Positions 58,797 through 64,000 of a DNA stretch of 64,000 nt are shown here, piece by piece (position 1 is the stretch's first letter; each line of letters opens with the position of its first letter). The stretch spans positions 124,001 through 188,000 of the forward strand of contig JAIXYN010000021.1 in NCBI GenBank assembly GCA_027490195.1, read 5' to 3'. The translations under genes and the position numbers were made by a program. The notes beneath the pieces were generated by a model that was given only the letters and a program-made list of their open reading frames with translations, had not been told where the DNA came from and did no database searches. This DNA comes from Verrucomicrobiaceae bacterium (GTDB taxonomy: Bacteria; Verrucomicrobiota; Verrucomicrobiia; Verrucomicrobiales; Verrucomicrobiaceae).

Positions 58797-59960
58797 TCAT
58801 TTCTCCCACGCGATGCCTTTTTTCTCCGCCTGGCTTCGCAGGGCCTTGGTCATGGCGGTGTCGAGGGTATCGGTCTTGGCGGACTCTTTGCGCTTGGTTG
58901 CAACGTAGGACTCGCGTTCTTTATTCAATGCCAGCACCTGCTTCTGGATCTCCGCACGCTCGGCGGTTTTCTTCTCAAGGTAGGCCTTGCGTTCTTCGAT
59001 AGTCATCTTCTTCATCTCTTCAGGAAGATCGGTTTCCTTGACCTTCGTGATGTCGAAATCCTTCTGCTTGCTGGCATCGACGAGATCCCAGCCGCTGTTG
59101 CAGTAATTTGCGCTGGCCTTGCTGATGGCGCGCTGGACTTGGGCACCGGATTCCGCCTTGGCGGCCGCATTGTCGTCCTGGGCGATCTGCCGGGCCTTGG
59201 CCATCGGTGCTTCCTTGCCGTAGTTGATGTAGGTGCTGTTCAACTGTTCGTTGAGCTTCACGATCTCCTTGTCCTGCGGCGCTTCGATGTGAACGATGGC
59301 CTGGTTCTGGTCAATGACGAGGTATTTGCCGTCCGCGAGCAGCGCACCCTGGTTCCAGTGTTCTGCAATGCCCTGCGCTTCGCTGCCGCAATGGATCGTA
59401 TTCACGATGATGCCCTTGGCGATGGCTTTCTGGCAGCTTTTTTTGGAATCCACTGGCCCTTGGGTAAAGGGTTCGTTGCCGGCGATGAAAATGGCTTTGT
59501 ACACTTTTGGATTCGCATCCCAGGCGAGGTCTTTCGTTGCGCGCTGAATCACCGCTCCGCAGTATTCATCTCCGCCGTTCGTCGTCAGTGAGAAAAGTTC
59601 TTCGGACACTTTGTCGAGATCGCGGGTCAGCGGCTGGATCTGGCGAATCCAGTGCTCTTCCGCCCGTAGCGAAGATTTGCCATATTCATACAGCGCCACC
59701 TGTACGACGGGTGTTTTGCCGTCCTGCTTTGCGGTGATAAATTCATTCACCAGCTTCCAGAGCTGGGTCTTCGCCTGCTCAATGAGGCCTCTCATGCTGC
59801 TGCTGGTGTCCAGCAGCACGGCGATCTGCACCAGCGGGGTGTCAGTGGCGGTTGTTTCGACCTTGGCGATCTCCGCCACGGGGGCGGGCGGTTGTGCATC
59901 TTTGGCGATGGCGAGGCACGCGGAAAAGGCCGTGGCGATGAGGATGGATTGCGTTTTCAT
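58797..59960 (-). CDS. Secreted von Willebrand factor A domain protein
   Basis: This 387-residue protein has a signal peptide (about 1-19) and a vWA domain with MIDAS DTSSSM, followed by a charged helical C-terminal half (EEMKKMTIEERKAYLEKKTAERAEIQ) likely to form a coiled coil. It lies between the VIT/vWA gene and the two-component genes, so it may be part of the sensed or controlled system. Confidence 0.88.
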   Translation of the reverse strand: MKTQSILIATAFSACLAIAKDAQPPAPVAEIAKVETTATDTPLVQIAVLLDTSSSMRGLIEQAKTQLWKLVNEFITAKQDGKTPVVQVALYEYGKSSLRAEEHWIRQIQPLTRDLDKVSEELFSLTTNGGDEYCGAVIQRATKDLAWDANPKVYKAIFIAGNEPFTQGPVDSKKSCQKAIAKGIIVNTIHCGSEAQGIAEHWNQGALLADGKYLVIDQNQAIVHIEAPQDKEIVKLNEQLNSTYINYGKEAPMAKARQIAQDDNAAAKAESGAQVQRAISKASANYCNSGWDLVDASKQKDFDITKVKETDLPEEMKKMTIEERKAYLEKKTAERAEIQKQVLALNKERESYVATKRKESAKTDTLDTAMTKALRSQAEKKGIAWEK

Positions 59961-59994
59961 GGATGTGTTTGTGGATGGTTTGACGGGAGAAATT

Positions 59995-62139
59995 TCAGCG
60001 GATGAGGACTAGCTGGCCGCGATGCTGCAGCAGCAGTTCACCGCGTAAGGCGAGCAGGCTCTGGCGGCTGTCGGCGGCGAGCTCATCGACAAGGATGCCA
60101 AACTCTGCGCTACCGATCTCGATGGTGCGTTCTGGTGCGCGTTCGGACTTGGCGGCGCTGGCATCGGTCCAGCGGTTGCCTTTGTTAAAGAGGGCTCCGG
60201 CCTGGCATTGCTGCACGCTGGTGATCTCAATGGCCTGCATCTTGTCATCGAGGAAGCGATTGCGGACGTTGAGTTGCTTGGATTCCACGGCTTTCTTCAA
60301 ATTGCCTTCCTGAGAGACAGAGGCGGCCCCGCTGCGAATCTTCATCGCCCTGTCGTTGTAATTGAAGGCGGCCTTGCTGGCATTGGCAGGCGCGGCGGCG
60401 AGGGAGGTGCCTTCTTCAGCCAGGAAGGCCGTGTATTCCGTGAGAATGCCGAACTGCGTTGAAAGGCGCACAATTTCATTCACTAGCTCCGTCGTTCCAC
60501 CCGTTGCACCATCGGCACCGAGATCACGGATCGCCTCGCTGAGCACCGCGATTTTGTTGCTGGCCCAAAGCCGGGCCACGAAGGCGTTTGCGGTGCTGGC
60601 CTTGTCGAGGTTGAAGGTGAAATCGAACTTTCGCTCTTCCCCGGCTGCAGCACCCGTGAGCTGGAAATGCAGCGGTGCTTCGCCACGGTAGGTGCCAGAC
60701 AAGAGAATCTGCTCCCCCTCAAACACATCGGGCAGAGGGGAGGGGATGAGATCGCTCACACGGCTTGGATCATCCGCCCGCACGACCGGTTTCGTGAGCA
60801 GCGGACCGCGCAGGCGATCAAAGACTCGGCCCACTTTGACCTCCACATCCTCTTTTGGGAGTACAAACTCCGCGCTGCCCCGGGTTTCACGGGCGATGCG
60901 GGAAAGCAGCGGCGTGTTCACATCCACCCCGACGCCGAAGGTGAACACACGGCGTTGATGGGGATTGCCCTTGGCCACCGCCTCGCGAATCGCCCTTTCC
61001 GAGGTCTGGCCGATGGTGGGCAGGCCGTCGGTGAGGAACAGGACGATCGGCAGCATGCCTTCGAGCGGCTTCTGGCGCAGCGCCTCGGCGACGGAGTCAT
61101 GGATGTTCGTGCCACCGCTCACCCGCAGTGCGCTGATGTAGTTGCGGGCCTGCTTGGTGGTCTCGGCGTTTTTGATCACCGGCTGCGCGGCAAACATCTC
61201 AACTGCCTCATTATAAACGATGAGGTTGAAACCCTCGCCATCGTTCAGGCCTTCAATGACCTGCAAGGCGGCCGCTTTCACCTGATCGAGCTTCGGTCCG
61301 GCCATGCTGCCGCTGCGGTCGATGACGAGGGTGACCTCCCGCAGGATGGGCTTCGCATCTGCTTTGGGTTTCGGCGGGGCGATCATCACTAGGAAGTAAC
61401 CGCCGCCGATCTTAGGATCGGGATAGGCCAGCAGTGAGGCGGTCATTTCATCCTTCGTTTCGCGCAGCAGAGACACCCGGAAAGCACCGGGGTCCTTGGT
61501 CTCGCAGGAAAGGGTTGCGGTGTTGCCGTCAGGCTGTTTGACCGAGATCTCGTGGCTTGCAGAATAGAGCGAGGCGATGCGTGAAGTGGATTTGACGCGC
61601 ATGGAGAGGCGCCAGGGCACCGCATATTCCACTGCTTCCGAGCGCGGCAGGACGTAATCGAGCCGCGCACCATCGGCTTCGAGAAGTTGCTCATAGGTCA
61701 CGCGTACTTTCTGGGTGCCATTGGCCGGGACGGGGAACACGCTCGATTTCACGACCGCGTTGCCGACGAACTCCAGCAGCGCTGGATCGCGCGTCTGTGC
61801 CACGATGGTGTCGTAGATGCGTCGTGCTTCCTCCCGTGGCAGCAGCTTGGCGGTACCTTCGGAATTGCCGCCTTCAAAGGCGAAGGCCTTCAGCACCGCC
61901 CCGCTGGGTACCGGAACGAGCAATTCGGATTCCTGCGGGCGGCCTGTAGGGTTGCGCAGGGCGATGTCGAGGGTGGTGGTGGCAATTTGATCCGCGATGT
62001 CGATGTGGGCATCGACCTGGGTCACCTGCACCGGCTGCGTGTGAATGATCCGCGTATTGGGGGAAATCCATGCACGCGGGTGGAAATCCTGCGCAAGCAG
62101 GGGCATGGCGAGGAAAAGGGCAGAAAGAATCGTCTTCAT
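59995..62139 (-). CDS. VIT and vWA domain protein
   Basis: This 714-residue exported protein has a signal peptide (about 1-16), an N-terminal VIT domain (about 25-150; TTLDIALRNPTGRPQESELLVPVP) and a vWA domain with MIDAS DRSGSM (about 270-440). A long C-terminal region follows. VIT-vWA proteins often mediate surface or protein-protein contacts. It is first in the operon, behind an OmpR-type direct repeat. Confidence 0.9.
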   Translation of the reverse strand: MKTILSALFLAMPLLAQDFHPRAWISPNTRIIHTQPVQVTQVDAHIDIADQIATTTLDIALRNPTGRPQESELLVPVPSGAVLKAFAFEGGNSEGTAKLLPREEARRIYDTIVAQTRDPALLEFVGNAVVKSSVFPVPANGTQKVRVTYEQLLEADGARLDYVLPRSEAVEYAVPWRLSMRVKSTSRIASLYSASHEISVKQPDGNTATLSCETKDPGAFRVSLLRETKDEMTASLLAYPDPKIGGGYFLVMIAPPKPKADAKPILREVTLVIDRSGSMAGPKLDQVKAAALQVIEGLNDGEGFNLIVYNEAVEMFAAQPVIKNAETTKQARNYISALRVSGGTNIHDSVAEALRQKPLEGMLPIVLFLTDGLPTIGQTSERAIREAVAKGNPHQRRVFTFGVGVDVNTPLLSRIARETRGSAEFVLPKEDVEVKVGRVFDRLRGPLLTKPVVRADDPSRVSDLIPSPLPDVFEGEQILLSGTYRGEAPLHFQLTGAAAGEERKFDFTFNLDKASTANAFVARLWASNKIAVLSEAIRDLGADGATGGTTELVNEIVRLSTQFGILTEYTAFLAEEGTSLAAAPANASKAAFNYNDRAMKIRSGAASVSQEGNLKKAVESKQLNVRNRFLDDKMQAIEITSVQQCQAGALFNKGNRWTDASAAKSERAPERTIEIGSAEFGILVDELAADSRQSLLALRGELLLQHRGQLVLIR

Positions 62140-62172
62140 GCCACCAGGGTGGTTTAAAGGGCGTGCGGCGTC

Positions 62173-62194
62173 TGTAAACGCACTGTAAAGGGCC
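62173..62194. promoter_or_regulatory. OmpR-type direct repeat upstream of the VIT/vWA operon
   Basis: TGTAAACGCAC and TGTAAAGGGCC are adjacent 11-base repeats, about 35 bases before the VIT/vWA start. A further copy-like TTTAAAGGGCG lies at 62153-62163. The response regulator at 58094 in the same operon is the likely ligand. Confidence 0.55.
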
Positions 62195-62297
62195 GGAAAA
62201 TGCCCTTCCTGGCCCTAGATCGGGGAGTGAATCCGGCTACCCAACTGGAACTCCCCCTTGCCAAGCCGGGAAGTCCCCCCATATTCGCGCCCCTTTT

Positions 62298-62843
62298 ATG
62301 GACATCTTCATTGGAATTCTTACCGTAGTCGAAGTCATCGTCTGCCTTCTGCTCATTCTCGTCGTGCTTATGCAGCGCCCCCGTCAGGAAGGCCTTGGGG
62401 CCTCTTTCGGTGACGCCGCCGCCAGCCAGGTCTGGGGTGCGCAGACCACGAACGTGCTGCAGAAGTTCACGGTCTATCTGGCTATCTTTCTTTTTGCCCT
62501 CACCATCCTTCTGGCCGTGCTTGTGAGCCGCCACCATACCGCCAGCAAGGCACCCTCACTCTTTGGCGATGCCAAGCCTGAAGCGGTAGCCCCTGCCGCT
62601 CCTACGGCTGAGGAGCAGGCCAAGGCCAAGATCATGGAGAAAATCCAGGAAGCCGTGAAAAAGGATGCAGCCAAGCCGGTTGAGCCTGCCAAGGCCGCCG
62701 AGACCCCGAAGGCTGAAGAGAAGAAGGACGCTCCTGCCCCTGCCAAGGCTCCTGAGGCACCCAAGGCCGCTGCACCAGCTCCAGCTCCTGCGGCAACGCC
62801 AGCCCCTACGCCAGCTCCGGCTCCTGCAGCACAGCCGAAATAA
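62298..62843 (+). CDS. secG: Preprotein translocase subunit SecG with Ala/Pro/Lys-rich tail
   Basis: This 181-residue protein has the two membrane helices of SecG (about 4-25 and 55-78) with LMQRPRQEGLGASFGD in the conserved loop. SecG assists SecYEG-dependent protein export. The C-terminal 100 residues are a low-complexity cytoplasmic or periplasmic tail of Ala, Pro, Lys and Glu (PAPAKAPEAPKAAAP-like), unlike the roughly 110-residue E. coli SecG. Confidence 0.92.
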   Translation: MDIFIGILTVVEVIVCLLLILVVLMQRPRQEGLGASFGDAAASQVWGAQTTNVLQKFTVYLAIFLFALTILLAVLVSRHHTASKAPSLFGDAKPEAVAPAAPTAEEQAKAKIMEKIQEAVKKDAAKPVEPAKAAETPKAEEKKDAPAPAKAPEAPKAAAPAPAPAATPAPTPAPAPAAQPK

Positions 62844-62867
62844 GCGACAGTTTGCTTTGAATTTCAC

Positions 62868-62904
62868 ACAAAGGGCACGACGCGAGTCGTGCCCTTTGTT
62901 TTTT
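62868..62904 (+). terminator. Intrinsic terminator after secG
   Basis: A perfect 14-bp stem (ACAAAGGGCACGAC with GTCGTGCCCTTTGT) with GCGA loop runs straight into six T residues. It ends the secG transcript. Confidence 0.93.
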
Positions 62905-62995
62905 CAGGCACGGATGGCATGTGCATTTCCGATAGTGTGCCGTGCGAAAACGGGCTTCACATCGTGCGTTGGTTCTGCCTACCATCGCACCAACC

Positions 62996-64000
62996 ATGAA
63001 ACGTTTCCTTTTCTGTCTCGCGCTTGCAGCTTCTTGCGTAGTCCCGCACTCGTCATTCGCGGCGGAGCCGCTGCGCGTCTTTATACGCTCGGGGCCGAAG
63101 TCCCATGGGCCGGGGGCGCATGATCATCCGTCCTTCCTGAGGGACTGGGTGCCGATGCTGAATGAGCGTGGAGCCAAGGCGACTGGAGGTGATGCATTTC
63201 CCACCAAGGAGCAGCTGGCTGCAACGGATGTGCTGATTCTGCACCTGGACAGCGGGGGTGACATCAAGATCGGGCAGGAACGGAAGGACTTGATGGAGTA
63301 TTTGCAGCGGGGAGGCGGTATTGTGACGATCCACGCGGCTTCGGTGTCCAAGGATCATGACTGGTTCAAGGGCATCATTGGCGGGTCCTGGCACCATGGG
63401 CAGACGAAATGGCGGGAGGGGCCGATGCACCTTTATTTCACCGACAAGGAGGACAAAATCACCCGGGATGTGTCGAATTTCGCAATGGATGACGAAATTT
63501 ACTACGACATGGATGTGTTGCCCGAGTGCCACATTTTGGCCGGAGCCTACACCCCGAAGCCGGCCGGAACGCGCAATGAAAAGGCCGCGAAACGAGCCGC
63601 AGAAATCACGAAGGGGGGCAAGGAGGTCAGCATCTATGATATTCAGCCGCAGGTCTGGACTTATGAGAAGGACAACTACCGGTCGTTTGTTAGCATTCCG
63701 GGGCATTACTATGCGAACTTCAGCCGGCCGAATTTCCGGGCGCTGTTGCTGAGGGGGATCGCCTGGGCGGGGAAGCGGGAGAATGTGGATGAGCTGTGCA
63801 AGCCGGAGGAGCTGGGGGACAATCTGCGGTATGTGGAAGGTGGACCGACGCGGCCTGAGAAGGCGGCGGAGAAGCTGGAAGTGCATCCGGAGTTCGACAT
63901 CTCGCTGGTGGCCAGTGAGCCGCTGATCAACAAGGTCATGAATGTGGACTGGGACGAGAAGGGGCGGCTGTGGGTCTGTGAGACGCCGGAGTATCCGAAC
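62996..64000 (+). CDS. ThuA-like domain fused to PVC-type dehydrogenase (partial, runs off window)
   Basis: The frame is open from ATG 62996 to the window end (335 codons). A signal peptide (about 1-22) is followed by a ThuA-like domain (about 25-260) with HGPGAHDHPSFLRDW, VTIHAASVS and SIPGHYYANFSRPNF. From about residue 300 it begins HPEFDISLVASEPLINKVMNVDWDEKGRLWVCE, the start of the membrane-bound dehydrogenase/heme domain found in many Planctomycetota and Verrucomicrobiota proteins. These fusions are thought to oxidise sugars or sugar derivatives. Confidence 0.9.
   Translation, partial: MKRFLFCLALAASCVVPHSSFAAEPLRVFIRSGPKSHGPGAHDHPSFLRDWVPMLNERGAKATGGDAFPTKEQLAATDVLILHLDSGGDIKIGQERKDLMEYLQRGGGIVTIHAASVSKDHDWFKGIIGGSWHHGQTKWREGPMHLYFTDKEDKITRDVSNFAMDDEIYYDMDVLPECHILAGAYTPKPAGTRNEKAAKRAAEITKGGKEVSIYDIQPQVWTYEKDNYRSFVSIPGHYYANFSRPNFRALLLRGIAWAGKRENVDELCKPEELGDNLRYVEGGPTRPEKAAEKLEVHPEFDISLVASEPLINKVMNVDWDEKGRLWVCETPEYPN

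Overview
The window is a high-GC bacterial chromosome segment, most likely from Verrucomicrobiota (Prosthecobacter/Verrucomicrobium-like). Evidence for this is the set of cytochrome-c/DUF1549/DUF1553, DUF1501, ThuA-dehydrogenase and DUF5069 proteins typical of the PVC superphylum, together with an LPS gene (lpxK) and periplasmic glucan (opgG) gene of a Gram-negative envelope. Most genes sit in tight operons with ATGA or TGATG stop/start overlaps.

Layout. 1-6306: 3' end of a kdp potassium-pump operon (kdpB, kdpC) followed by two kdpD/kdpE pairs, the second with a sensor kinase that lacks the N-terminal sensory half. 6387-15077: MFS transporter; lpxK-fdhD-cysteine desulfurase operon; secreted beta-lactamase-like protein; ArsR-methyltransferase fusion; membrane-anchored SNase-like protein; GntR regulator. 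15074-24531: PVC-type catabolic operon (cytochrome/DUF1549/DUF1553, beta-helix hydrolase, DUF1501), a decayed 2-hydroxyacid dehydrogenase, two tandem secreted DUF1080-like paralogues, a DUF2238 membrane protein and opgG. 24519-26405: rsgA and a small-subunit rRNA pseudouridine synthase.

26415-34850 is an RNA-repair island: rtcR (sigma-54 activator) and a polyvalent-type kinase-like gene on the minus strand, then, behind a clear -24/-12 promoter, a Ro60/TROVE gene, four tandem Y-RNA-like RNAs (at least two carrying a circularly permuted tRNA-like module with T arm, acceptor hairpin and D arm), an unknown Cys-rich protein, rtcB, a small membrane protein and rtcA. 34866-39713: M19 dipeptidase, a two-component system and asd.

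40133-51311 is the most striking region: a 14-gene co-directional operon headed by an NrtR-like Nudix-wHTH regulator with two candidate operator boxes. It joins ADP-ribose removal (microbial PARG, a variant eukaryotic-type PARG, DraG-type hydrolase, two macrodomains), the NAD-dependent RNA 2'-phosphotransferase KptA, NAD salvage (pncB, pncA), endonuclease V, and an unassigned radical SAM / PLP enzyme / methyltransferase trio. pncB carries a one-base frameshift in this sequence.

51315-64000: an NTF2/SDR/DUF5069/thioredoxin operon with a TetR regulator and matching TetR-type operators; L,D-transpeptidase; PlsC and FabZ-like genes; a VIT/vWA - vWA - response regulator - histidine kinase operon with an upstream OmpR-type direct repeat; secG with a long Ala/Pro/Lys tail and a strong terminator; and the start of a ThuA-dehydrogenase fusion that runs off the window.
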